Assembly (NCBI GenBank): GCA_031395645.1
Contig: JANNJM010000054.1
Location: forward strand, 1-64,000
Reading direction: 5' to 3'
From: SHZI01 sp031395645
GTDB taxonomy: Bacteria; Pseudomonadota; Gammaproteobacteria; Steroidobacterales; GCA-2729495
Length of the DNA: 64,000 nucleotides
Shown here: piece by piece, positions 1 to 8,232 of the stretch
How the letters are laid out: each line of letters begins with the position of its first letter
Numbering within the stretch: the stretch's first letter is position 1
The notes under the pieces: model-generated
Database searches by the model: none
What the model was told of the DNA's origin: nothing
Seen by the model: the letters and a program-made list of their open reading frames with translations, nothing else
Translations under genes and position numbers: made by a program

Positions 1-22
1 AACAACTAAACAACTACAACAA
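1..22. repeat. Low-complexity AAC/ACT tract at window edge
   Basis: The first 22 bases are a run of AACAACTA-like units that continues into the stop codon of the NDH-2 gene. It is AT-rich against a GC-rich background. It may be the edge of a longer tract outside the window; nothing more can be said. Confidence 0.4.
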
Positions 23-1306
23 CTAAGGTCCGGTACCTTCTGCACCGCGGCGCATCGAGCGGCGGTAGTTGAAGTGCACGATGTCCGGAGGAAAGAACAT
101 CGCCCAGTTCCACTCGAGAAAGAGGCGCGCTTTGCGGGCCAGCGTGGGAATCTTGAGCAGGTACACGCCCCGCCAGAGCAACCAGGCCACGAATCCCGAG
201 ATCTTCAGCCCGAACAGCTCGACGACAGCCTTGTTGTGCCCGACGGAGCACAACTGACCGACGGGCCGATACCGGAATGGCCGGGTGGGACGGCCCGCAA
301 GGCTCATCAGGACGTTCTGCGCCAGCTGGCGGGCCTGCCGGTCGGCGAATTGGGCCGTTGGGGGACACGTCCGCCCGTCCGCGGCATTTGTTACCGCAGC
401 ACAGTCACCAATCGACCAGACCCCGGGATAGCCGGGCACCGACATATCAGGGTCCGTGCTGATCCGGCCCCGCTCCATCGCGCACGTCAGATCCTTCAGC
501 AGCTGGTTGGGTGCGGTACCGATCGTGCAAATCACGGTGCCGGCCAGGATGGTCTCGCCGGAGGCCAGCGTGACGCACCGGTCGTCCACGCGGGCCGCCC
601 TCGTGTTCAAGCGGATTTCAATACCATCGCGCATCATCCGGTCGCCGGCAAAGCCGCCGAGCTGATTGGAAATTTCGGGCAGCAGCCGCTCACCGCTGTG
701 CAGAAGGATCACCCGGCAGTCGTCGGGCTTGATCATCGGGTAGTAGCGCATGCTCCCGTGCAGGAAGTCCCGGATCTCGCCCGCCACCTCCACGCCGCTG
801 AAGCCACCGCCGACAATCAAGAACGTGGTGAGCCAGCGCCGCGCCTCCGGATCCGGCTGCATCGACGCCTGCTCGAGCCGCGATATCACCCGGTTGCGCA
901 GAAACAGGGCGTCCCCGAGCGTCTTGAGCGGCAGCGCGTAGTCCGCCATGCCCGGCACCAGCGCGAGATTGGCATCCACACCGCAGGCAATCACCAGCTG
1001 GTCGAACGGTATTACCCCTGAGCCCTCCCCCAGGTAGCGCACCTCCCGGGCAGCAATATCGATTTCAGACACCGTCGCCATGCACACGCGGCCCCGCCGC
1101 ACGATCAGCCGATGTGGCGCCACCACATGCCCGGGCAGCAACGAAGCACCAACGACCTCGGGTAGCAATGGATTGTAGGTGATGAAGTTCTCCCGGCTGA
1201 TCAGGGTGACCATCCAGTCCGGCGGCAGCGAGCGATCGAGGCACTTCGCGAGCGTGGTGCCCGCGAAGCCCCCGCCAATGATGACCAGGTTCTTCGTCGT
1301 GCTCAT
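23..1306 (-). CDS. ndh: Type II NADH dehydrogenase-like FAD/NAD oxidoreductase
   Basis: This is a 427-residue FAD-dependent pyridine nucleotide-disulfide oxidoreductase family protein of normal NDH-2 length. The first dinucleotide-binding motif GGGFAG lies at residues 11-16 and the second, GGGFSG, at 166-171. A GDCA FAD-contact motif follows near residue 303. The C-terminus has a hydrophobic/basic stretch (WLLWRGVYLLKIP) that in NDH-2 enzymes anchors the protein to the inner membrane. The expected role is NADH oxidation with quinone reduction and no proton pumping. Its ATG overlaps the stop of the VOC gene (ATGA), so it is the last, translationally coupled gene of the sugar operon. It could reoxidise NADH made by the SDR upstream; that link is inference. 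Confidence 0.85.
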   Translation of the reverse strand: MSTTKNLVIIGGGFAGTTLAKCLDRSLPPDWMVTLISRENFITYNPLLPEVVGASLLPGHVVAPHRLIVRRGRVCMATVSEIDIAAREVRYLGEGSGVIPFDQLVIACGVDANLALVPGMADYALPLKTLGDALFLRNRVISRLEQASMQPDPEARRWLTTFLIVGGGFSGVEVAGEIRDFLHGSMRYYPMIKPDDCRVILLHSGERLLPEISNQLGGFAGDRMMRDGIEIRLNTRAARVDDRCVTLASGETILAGTVICTIGTAPNQLLKDLTCAMERGRISTDPDMSVPGYPGVWSIGDCAAVTNAADGRTCPPTAQFADRQARQLAQNVLMSLAGRPTRPFRYRPVGQLCSVGHNKAVVELFGLKISGFVAWLLWRGVYLLKIPTLARKARLFLEWNWAMFFPPDIVHFNYRRSMRRGAEGTGP

Positions 1307-2358
1307 TGCGCTTGCTCCAGCAGCAGAGCGTGGCCATCCGGATCGCGAACCAGCAGGCCACTGGCGAATCCAAGCTCTGCGCCGGGCATGGCCACGACTC
1401 CGGACGAGACAACGACCCGCTGGTCGGCCCGCAACCGCTCGAGACCAGCCGCGAGATCCGCCGCCTGCACGTTAACCTGCCAGTGCCACAGGTCATTCGC
1501 CCGGGTATCGGGGGGCAGAGGCCGTCCGCCCGCGGGCGACAGATACTCCAGGAGCTCGATGCCGGGACCGGTCCCTGCACGGAGTGCCGTGATCCGCAGG
1601 TGCGCTCCAAACACGTTGTTGAGCCGTTCCTGCTCCGGTCCATAGTTGTCGCTCGCACCAGCCACCCGCAACCCAAGCTTGTCCCGGTAGTACCGCAGAC
1701 TGGCATCCGTGTCAGCGACAACGATGGCCGTGTGATCAATGCCAAGAAAGAGCGGCTGTCCGGACCTGGGTTGCCACTTGGCCGCACCCTTGCCGACCGG
1801 GAACTGGAGAATTTCCAGATAGTGCCCATCCGGATCGCGGAAATAGAATGCCTTGATCCCGCCCGCGTTCGGATTCGAGTCCGGCAGCCGCTGCGGCCCC
1901 GGCGACCCGTGCGCAACCTTGTGTTCGCGCAGGCGGGCATAGGCACGGTCCATGTCGCTGACGATCACCGCGACGTGCTGGAACCAGCGATCGTTGCCCC
2001 GGGAGTCGACGGGAATCGGCCGGCCCGCCGGGGCCAGGAACTGTATCAGCTCCAGGGTCTCGGTCCCGAGCGATAGACGTGCGACGCGCACACGCAGCCC
2101 GAAGACCCCGTAGAGCTGCTCGTACTCGTCGCCGGCCACCTCGAACTCGCTCACTGGCTGAAACTCCAGCACGTCCCGGTAGAACGCGACCGAGCGATCG
2201 AGGTCGGAGACGGTGACACCCACCGAGCGCACGGCCGAGACGAGCGGTGCGCCGTCGACCGCCGCCTGCGAGAGCACGGGCGTCGAGAGCCACAGCAGCG
2301 CGAGCCATCCGGCGGCCAGGACCGGCAGGAAACGTCTCAGTCGTGCAGGACGCGTCAT
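1303..2358 (-). CDS. Secreted two-domain VOC (glyoxalase-fold) protein
   Basis: The 351-residue protein starts with a basic and hydrophobic segment ending near ALSQA, read as a Sec signal peptide. Two vicinal-oxygen-chelate domains follow, at about residues 40-185 and 205-350. Each has the family's late 'FRDPDGHYLE' or 'VRDPDGHALL' type segment with the metal-ligand glutamate in the first copy. VOC enzymes bind divalent metal and act as glyoxalases, dioxygenases or resistance proteins; the substrate is not evident. The gene overlaps both neighbours by four bases (ATGA at each end), so it is made with the GMC oxidoreductase and NDH-2. Confidence 0.75.
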   Translation of the reverse strand: MTRPARLRRFLPVLAAGWLALLWLSTPVLSQAAVDGAPLVSAVRSVGVTVSDLDRSVAFYRDVLEFQPVSEFEVAGDEYEQLYGVFGLRVRVARLSLGTETLELIQFLAPAGRPIPVDSRGNDRWFQHVAVIVSDMDRAYARLREHKVAHGSPGPQRLPDSNPNAGGIKAFYFRDPDGHYLEILQFPVGKGAAKWQPRSGQPLFLGIDHTAIVVADTDASLRYYRDKLGLRVAGASDNYGPEQERLNNVFGAHLRITALRAGTGPGIELLEYLSPAGGRPLPPDTRANDLWHWQVNVQAADLAAGLERLRADQRVVVSSGVVAMPGAELGFASGLLVRDPDGHALLLEQAQ

Positions 2359-3794
2359 GCCGCTGCCCTCTGCTGGATCGCAATCTGCTCAGCTACTCGC
2401 AGGCTCCACGCGTAGATCGTCAGCGAGGGATTGACCCGGCTCGAGCGCGACAGGACGCTACCGTCTACGACGTACAACCCCTCCAGCCCGTGGACCCGGC
2501 CCGTGGCATCGACCACTGAAGTCACCGGATCTGTGCCCGCTGCCAGCGTGCCACACGCGTGTGCGGTGCCACTCGGCGGAATGCGCTCGGCAAAGCTCAC
2601 GTGGCCGCTCCGTGCCAGGTCGCCGCGCAGCGTGCCGATCAGCGCCCGATGCTCCGCGAGCGCGAGGCCGCTCCGTGCGGCTTCGTAGTCGAGAATCGGC
2701 TGCTCGCCGGGATCGCCCTCGGCCACGCGGTTGCGCGGATCTGAAGCGTCCTCGGTCTGCAGGAAGAAGCCGTAGGCCCGCTGCCCGACCAGGCTGGCGA
2801 TCCAGCGCGGGACCAGTCGCGGGACCAGCGTCGCGATCAGCTCGCCGTCAAACCCGAGGGGCTGCACGCTGCTGTGGGGAAAACGGTCATTGAGAAGAAT
2901 ACGCGTCTTGCGCAGCAGGTCGGTCTTGCGGGACGGCGACACGGCGATCACCGCGGTCAGCAGATGGAGCTTCAGGTTCGCGCCCACCGCCGGCGCACAG
3001 GGCAGGCGGCTGGCGAGGTCCGAGTCACGCAGGTAGCGCTGCAGGAGTCGCGGCGAGTGCAACGCACCGGCCGCCAGCAGCACGGCGGTGCCGTGCCAGG
3101 CCTCGCCGGTCGTGAGCCGGACGCCGATGATGCGGCGCGGGGCTCCCGGCGCCCCGATCAGTCCTGCCACGCACCGGTCCGTCAGCACCTTGAGGTTCGG
3201 CAGGTCACGGACGCGATCGAGCAGTGCCGTCTGCGCATCGGCCTTCAGGCCGCGGACCGAGGCGAAACCGTCGAAGTGGCGGGCCTCGTCCGGGTCGTCG
3301 AGAATTCCCGCCGCCAGGCCCATCGGCAGTGGTTCGAGCGTCCAGCCCCTGCGGCCAAGGCCCGCCGATATTCTCTGCAGGTCGGGCTCGCACGGAAATT
3401 CCCGCACGCCGAGCAACTGCTCCGCCTCCGCGTAGTACGGAGCCAGATCAGCTGGCGCAATCGGCCAGCCTGTCAATGCGCTGGCAGGCTCTGCAGAAAA
3501 TTCCCCGGCACCGAAGCGCAACAACGCCGCGCCATACCATTTGGTCTTGCCGCCGAGATTGAAATATTCCTCCGGTACCAGCGTGCCACCGCGCCCGTCT
3601 CGCCAGACCTCACGGCTCTTGAACGCGCCCTCGCGCACGACCTTTTCAACGTCCTGTGTGCTGCCGTCCTGCGCTAGTACGCCGCCCCGCTCCAGCAGGA
3701 GCACTGAGCGGCCGGCACGGGCGAGTTGCCAGGCGGCAGCTGAGCCGCCCGCGCCGGAACCTATGATGATGGCATCGAAATGCGCAGGGTTCAT
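2355..3794 (-). CDS. GMC family FAD oxidoreductase
   Basis: This 479-residue protein has the N-terminal FAD motif GSGAGG at 12-17. The C-terminal GMC half includes 'GTAHACGTLAAG', 'VVDGSVLSRSSRVNPSLT' and a final helix, containing the His and Asn positions used by glucose/choline/gluconate-type GMC enzymes. It has no signal peptide. GMC enzymes oxidise alcohols, polyols and sugar acids. In this operon, beside a glucose-dehydrogenase-like SDR and a lactonase, a sugar or gluconate substrate is likely (inference). The stop overlaps the VOC start, and 10 bases separate it from the MIP channel gene upstream. Confidence 0.85.
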   Translation of the reverse strand: MNPAHFDAIIIGSGAGGSAAAWQLARAGRSVLLLERGGVLAQDGSTQDVEKVVREGAFKSREVWRDGRGGTLVPEEYFNLGGKTKWYGAALLRFGAGEFSAEPASALTGWPIAPADLAPYYAEAEQLLGVREFPCEPDLQRISAGLGRRGWTLEPLPMGLAAGILDDPDEARHFDGFASVRGLKADAQTALLDRVRDLPNLKVLTDRCVAGLIGAPGAPRRIIGVRLTTGEAWHGTAVLLAAGALHSPRLLQRYLRDSDLASRLPCAPAVGANLKLHLLTAVIAVSPSRKTDLLRKTRILLNDRFPHSSVQPLGFDGELIATLVPRLVPRWIASLVGQRAYGFFLQTEDASDPRNRVAEGDPGEQPILDYEAARSGLALAEHRALIGTLRGDLARSGHVSFAERIPPSGTAHACGTLAAGTDPVTSVVDATGRVHGLEGLYVVDGSVLSRSSRVNPSLTIYAWSLRVAEQIAIQQRAAA

Positions 3795-3804
3795 GCGAGC
3801 CGCC

Positions 3805-4632
3805 TCAGGTGGGGTTAGTCAACGCGCGGCGAACCACCGTGGGTTCATAGCCGCAGTGGATGCAGGACCGGTCAAGGCTGTGATGCAACTTGGCGCAGGG
3901 CTCGTGCCGGTGACGCGTGCGGCTATAGATCTCGCCCGCCGCCAGCATGCCGAGCGGTGGCGCGATGAAATAGATCCACAGGTGGTCGAAAAACCCTGCG
4001 GGAACTGCGGATGCCAGCGTACGTGCCGGATTGATGCTCATCCCCGACAGCGGCGCCTCGAAGGTGATGAAGAGCGCCACGAGGATGCCGGCGCACAGGC
4101 CCGTAGCCCGCTCGAAGCGTGGGCTGCCGGAGACCCACAGCACCGCACTCATCAAGAGTGCTGAGAGCACCAACTCGGCCACGAAGGCCACCTCGACCCC
4201 CATGGGTCCTGGAATCGTCACGATGTAACGCACCGGTGCCTGCGCAAAGGCATCGGCGAATACCGCCTGCACCAAAAGCACGCCAAGAATGCCCCCGAGG
4301 AACTGGGCGACGATAAAGAACAGGGCATCCCACCGGGCAATCTTCCCGAGGCGCAAAAACGTCAGCGTCACGGCCGGGTTCATGTGCGCGCCCGAGCGCT
4401 GGCCCCAGGGCGAATAAATCAGTGCAATGGCTGTCAGTCCCATAGCAACGCCAATCAGGGCACGGCGCAGATCCGGGTCGGCAATCGCCTGGTGCAGCCA
4501 GAAGCCCGGGAATTCGAACAGCGTCGTCGCCACGCCAGCAGAGACCATGAAGGTCCCGAGCGCCCAGCCCTCGATCAGGTACTCGCGCCAGTGCAGCGCC
4601 AGCGAGGCGCCGGCTGATTTCTGCGCGAGCAT
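3805..4632 (-). CDS. MIP family aquaporin/aquaglyceroporin with Cys/His tail
   Basis: The 275-residue protein has six hydrophobic segments and the two half-helix NPA motifs of the family, at residues 85-87 (HMNPAV) and 201-203 (SINPAR). It should form an inner-membrane channel for water or small neutral solutes such as glycerol. It carries an extra 35-residue cytoplasmic tail with C246, H250, H251, C257, H259 and C260, a pattern that could bind a metal. It sits 3 bases before the SDR gene, inside the sugar operon, and may move a polyol or relieve osmotic stress (inference). Confidence 0.85.
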   Translation of the reverse strand: MLAQKSAGASLALHWREYLIEGWALGTFMVSAGVATTLFEFPGFWLHQAIADPDLRRALIGVAMGLTAIALIYSPWGQRSGAHMNPAVTLTFLRLGKIARWDALFFIVAQFLGGILGVLLVQAVFADAFAQAPVRYIVTIPGPMGVEVAFVAELVLSALLMSAVLWVSGSPRFERATGLCAGILVALFITFEAPLSGMSINPARTLASAVPAGFFDHLWIYFIAPPLGMLAAGEIYSRTRHRHEPCAKLHHSLDRSCIHCGYEPTVVRRALTNPT

Positions 4633-4635
4633 GCC

Positions 4636-5526
4636 TCAGCCCCCGGTCTCGAAGCCCGGGTAAAGGGTCATGCCACCGTCCACAAAGAGGCTGATGCCGT
4701 TGATGTAGTCGGCGTAGTCGGACGCGAGCCAGGCGGCGGCGCGGCCGATTTCCACCGGCTCGCCAATGCGCTTGTAGGGAATCAGCTTCATGAGGGCCTG
4801 GTAGTGTTCCTCGGTGCCCCAGGCCTCCATGTTGATCGGCGTGCGAATGGCACCGGGCGAGATGCTGTTGACCCGGATCCGGTGGGGCGCCACCTCCTGC
4901 GCGATGCTCTTCATCATCAGCATTACCCCGCCCTTCGAGGCTGCGTAGTTGACGTGACCGGCCCAGGGAATCACCTCGTGCACCGAACTCATGCAGATGA
5001 TCTTGCCGGCGGCGCAGGACACCTCGGAACGAACGCCGCGACGCTTGAATTCACGCACAGCTTCCCGTGCGCAGAGGAACTGGCCGGTGAGGTTCACACT
5101 GATGACCTTGTTCCACATAGCGAGTGTCATGTCCTCGAGCGGTGCGTCCTTCTGCAGTCCGGCGTTGTTGACCAGGATATCGATGGTGCCGAACTCACGG
5201 ATCATTTTTGCGAACATTTCGATCACCTGGGCCTCATCCGAGACATCCGCCTGGTGAGCGTACGCACGCGTGCCGTTGCTGCGGATCTCCTCGGCCGCCA
5301 GCACGGCGCCGTCGTGCCCACCGACGTAGTTCACGACCACGTCGGCGCCCGCCTCGCCCAGCGCCAGGGCGACGGCCCGCCCAATGCCGGAACTTGCGCC
5401 CGTCACGAGCGCCCGTTGACCGCGCAGGATCTGTGGCATGGAGACCTTCGGCATGACCACGTCGGGCAGGTGGGCTGCCCGCACGTGCTCGGTACGCATC
5501 TTCTCGTATTCGGCATTCTTCTCCAT
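4636..5526 (-). CDS. SDR family oxidoreductase, glucose 1-dehydrogenase-like
   Basis: This 296-residue classical short-chain dehydrogenase has the TGASSGIG cofactor motif at 42-49, NNAG at 120-123, catalytic serine at about 180-181 and YxxxK at Y194/K198. A roughly 35-residue N-terminal extension precedes the Rossmann fold, as in the cyanobacterial and proteobacterial 'glucose 1-dehydrogenase'-type SDRs. The expected reaction is NAD(P)-dependent oxidation of a sugar to a lactone, which the SMP-30 enzyme upstream could hydrolyse. It lies 9 bases after the glucosidase stop. The substrate is inferred from family and context only. Confidence 0.8.
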   Translation of the reverse strand: MEKNAEYEKMRTEHVRAAHLPDVVMPKVSMPQILRGQRALVTGASSGIGRAVALALGEAGADVVVNYVGGHDGAVLAAEEIRSNGTRAYAHQADVSDEAQVIEMFAKMIREFGTIDILVNNAGLQKDAPLEDMTLAMWNKVISVNLTGQFLCAREAVREFKRRGVRSEVSCAAGKIICMSSVHEVIPWAGHVNYAASKGGVMLMMKSIAQEVAPHRIRVNSISPGAIRTPINMEAWGTEEHYQALMKLIPYKRIGEPVEIGRAAAWLASDYADYINGISLFVDGGMTLYPGFETGG

Positions 5527-5535
5527 GATTGTCCT

Positions 5536-8232
5536 TTAGCTCTCGTGGCGGCGGGGTTGCAGCAGCTTGGCAACAAGTGCGGTCCAGCCGGTCTGATGGG
5601 AAGCACCAACGCCGCGGCCCGTGTCGCCATGGAAATACTCGTAGAAGAGCACGTGATCCCGGAAATTCGGGTCGGTCTGCAGGCGCGGGTGCTGACCGAA
5701 AACGGGCCGTTTGCCGTCGGGTCCCGCCAGGAAGATCCGGGCCAGCCGGTTCGACAACTCCTCAGCGACCTGCTGGATGGTCATGAACTGCCCGGAACCC
5801 GTCGGACATTCCACCTGGAAGTCATCACCGTAGTAGTGGTGGAACTTCTGCAGGGACTCGATGATCAGGTAGTTCACCGGAAACCAGATGGGTCCGCGCC
5901 AGTTTGAATTGCCCCCGAAGAGTCCCGTATCGGATTCTGCCGGGCGGTACCCCACCGAGAGATCGCTGCCGTTGACGCGAAACACGTACGGGTGCTCCGC
6001 GTGATAGCGGGATAGCGCGCGGATGCCGTAGTCCGAAAGAAACTCTGTCTCGTCCAGCATGCGCTTCAGCAGGCACTTCATGCGATGACCCCGCAGCAGC
6101 GACAGCAGCCGCCGGCGGCCCTTGCCACCCACCTCCCAGTGGGACACCAGCGAAGCCAGGTCGGGCCGGTAGTTCAGGAACCATTCCATGCGCTTCTTGA
6201 AGGCGGGCAGCTTGTCGAGCAGCTCCGGGTCCAGCGTCTCGACGGCGAAGAGCGGGATAAGCCCGACCATGGAGCGCACTTTCAGCCGCTCCATCTGTCC
6301 GTTCGGCAGGTGCAGGACGTCGTAGTAGAACTTGTCGCTGTCATCCCACAGGCCCATGTCACTGTCGCCCACCTTGGTCATCGCCTCAGCGATGTGCAGG
6401 AAGTGCTCGAAGAACTTCGTCGCGATGTCCTCGTACACGTTGTTGTGCTGAGCCAGTTCCAGTGCAATGCGCATCAGATTCAGCGAGTACATGGCCATCC
6501 AGCTCGTGCCATCCGACTGGTCGATGTGGCCGCCCGTAGGTAGCTCGGAGCTGCGATCGAAAACGCCAATGTTATCGAGTCCGAGGAACCCGCCCTGGAA
6601 CACGTTGCGACCCTCCGCGTCCTTGCGGTTCACCCACCAGGTGAAGTTCAGCATGAGCTTGTGGAAAACCCGCTCGAGGAAGGCAAGATCGCCCTTGCCG
6701 CCATGCTGCTCAGGATTCTGGGCCCGGTCGATCTGGAAGACGCGCCAGGCTGCCCAGGCGTGCACCGGCGGATTCACATCGCCGAAAGCCCACTCATAGG
6801 CCGGCATCTGGCCGTTCGGGTGCATGTACCACTCGCGCGTGAGCAGGATAAGCTGGCGCTTGGCAAAGCCCGGATCGATCAGCGCAAACGGAATCATGTG
6901 AAAGGCAAGATCCCAGGCGGCGTACCAGGGGTACTCCCACTTGTCCGGCATGGAAATGACGTCGGCATTGTTCAGGTGCTGCCACTCCGAGTTCCGGGCG
7001 TGTTTGCGGCCGGCCGGCGGCGCGGGCTGGCCGGGGTCACCGTTCAGCCACTCGGGTACGTCGTAGTAGAAGAATTGCTTGGACCAGATCAGCCCTCCGA
7101 AGGCCTGACGCTGCACGAGGCGGGCATCGGCGCTGGCAAGGCCGTGCTGGACACGGTCATAGAACTCGTCCGCCTCAGCCTTGCGCGCGGCGAACACCCG
7201 GTCGAAATCCGCGAAGGGCATGGCCGCCGGCTCGCGACGCAGACGCAGGTGGATTTCGGCGCTGCCGCCCGCAGGCAGCTCGAGACGGTACCAGGCCGCG
7301 GCCTTGGTGCCCGTGTTGGCCGGATTCACAGCTCCCGTGTCGCCATTGACGACGCGTTCGTGGAAGGCGTCCTTGTAGTGTCCCGGTCCGTCCAGGCCGT
7401 AGAGCCGGCGAACATTGGTTTCGTTTTCCGTGAACAGCAGCTCCGGTGCGCCGTCGACGTAAAAGCGGTAGGTGCCGAGCGCTTCGTGCTCCACCAGCAC
7501 CTCCATCTCGTCGACACCGAGCAGCTTTGGCTTCGCCCCACCCGGCTTGAAACTCCAGGTGTTGCGGAACCAGAGCTGGGGTAGCAGGTGCAGTGTGGCG
7601 GGCTCGGGGCCGCGGTTGACGGCGGTGACGCGCATCAGAATGTCTTCGGGCGCGTTCTGCGCGTACTCGATGACGACGTCGAAGTAACGGTCGTCGTCGA
7701 AGGCGCCAGTATCGATCAGCTCCAGCTCGGGCTGGCCGATGCCCCGCTCGCGGTTTTCACGCACCAGTCGGGCATAGGGGAACTCGCCCTGCGGGTACTT
7801 GTAGAGCATCTTCAGGTAGGAGTGCGTCGGTGTGCCGTCGAGGTAGTAGTAGAGTTCCTTCACGTCCTCGCCGTGATTGCCCTCGCTGTTGGTCAGGCCG
7901 TAGAGCCGTTCCTTGAGGATCGGAACGCGGCCGTTCCAGAGCGCCAGTGACAGGCACAGGTTTTGTGCACGGTCCGAGAACCCCGCAATGCCGTCCTCTC
8001 CCCAGCGGTAGACGCGACTGCGCGCGTGGTCGTGGGGGAAGTACTCCCAGGCATTACCGTGCGGGCTGTAGTCCTCGCGGACCGTGCCCCACTGGCGCTC
8101 GGAAAGGTAGGGACCCCACTTCTTCCAGCCCTCGCCGGCGGGGAATTCCTGCTGTAGTCGCCGGTCTTCGGCCGTCTCCGTGTCAGCGGCTTTCCCCTTC
8201 ATCGGTTCACCGTGCAATCCTGCGACCTTCAT
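5536..8232 (-). CDS. MGH1-like/GH63-type glucosidase
   Basis: The protein is 898 residues from the chosen ATG at 8232, which overlaps the stop of the debranching enzyme as ATGA; a longer reading begins at 8283. It lacks a signal peptide, so it should act in the cytoplasm. It has an N-terminal beta-rich region and a C-terminal (alpha/alpha)6-type domain with 'WDLAFHMIPFALIDP', 'GFLGLDNIGVFDRS' and 'NWRGPIWFPVNYL' segments seen in MGH1-like glucosidases related to GH63. The family trims glucose or mannosylglycerate-type oligosaccharides. Translational coupling to an amylo-alpha-1,6-glucosidase suggests joint use of an internal glucan or compatible-solute substrate (inference). Confidence 0.85.
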   Translation of the reverse strand: MKVAGLHGEPMKGKAADTETAEDRRLQQEFPAGEGWKKWGPYLSERQWGTVREDYSPHGNAWEYFPHDHARSRVYRWGEDGIAGFSDRAQNLCLSLALWNGRVPILKERLYGLTNSEGNHGEDVKELYYYLDGTPTHSYLKMLYKYPQGEFPYARLVRENRERGIGQPELELIDTGAFDDDRYFDVVIEYAQNAPEDILMRVTAVNRGPEPATLHLLPQLWFRNTWSFKPGGAKPKLLGVDEMEVLVEHEALGTYRFYVDGAPELLFTENETNVRRLYGLDGPGHYKDAFHERVVNGDTGAVNPANTGTKAAAWYRLELPAGGSAEIHLRLRREPAAMPFADFDRVFAARKAEADEFYDRVQHGLASADARLVQRQAFGGLIWSKQFFYYDVPEWLNGDPGQPAPPAGRKHARNSEWQHLNNADVISMPDKWEYPWYAAWDLAFHMIPFALIDPGFAKRQLILLTREWYMHPNGQMPAYEWAFGDVNPPVHAWAAWRVFQIDRAQNPEQHGGKGDLAFLERVFHKLMLNFTWWVNRKDAEGRNVFQGGFLGLDNIGVFDRSSELPTGGHIDQSDGTSWMAMYSLNLMRIALELAQHNNVYEDIATKFFEHFLHIAEAMTKVGDSDMGLWDDSDKFYYDVLHLPNGQMERLKVRSMVGLIPLFAVETLDPELLDKLPAFKKRMEWFLNYRPDLASLVSHWEVGGKGRRRLLSLLRGHRMKCLLKRMLDETEFLSDYGIRALSRYHAEHPYVFRVNGSDLSVGYRPAESDTGLFGGNSNWRGPIWFPVNYLIIESLQKFHHYYGDDFQVECPTGSGQFMTIQQVAEELSNRLARIFLAGPDGKRPVFGQHPRLQTDPNFRDHVLFYEYFHGDTGRGVGASHQTGWTALVAKLLQPRRHES

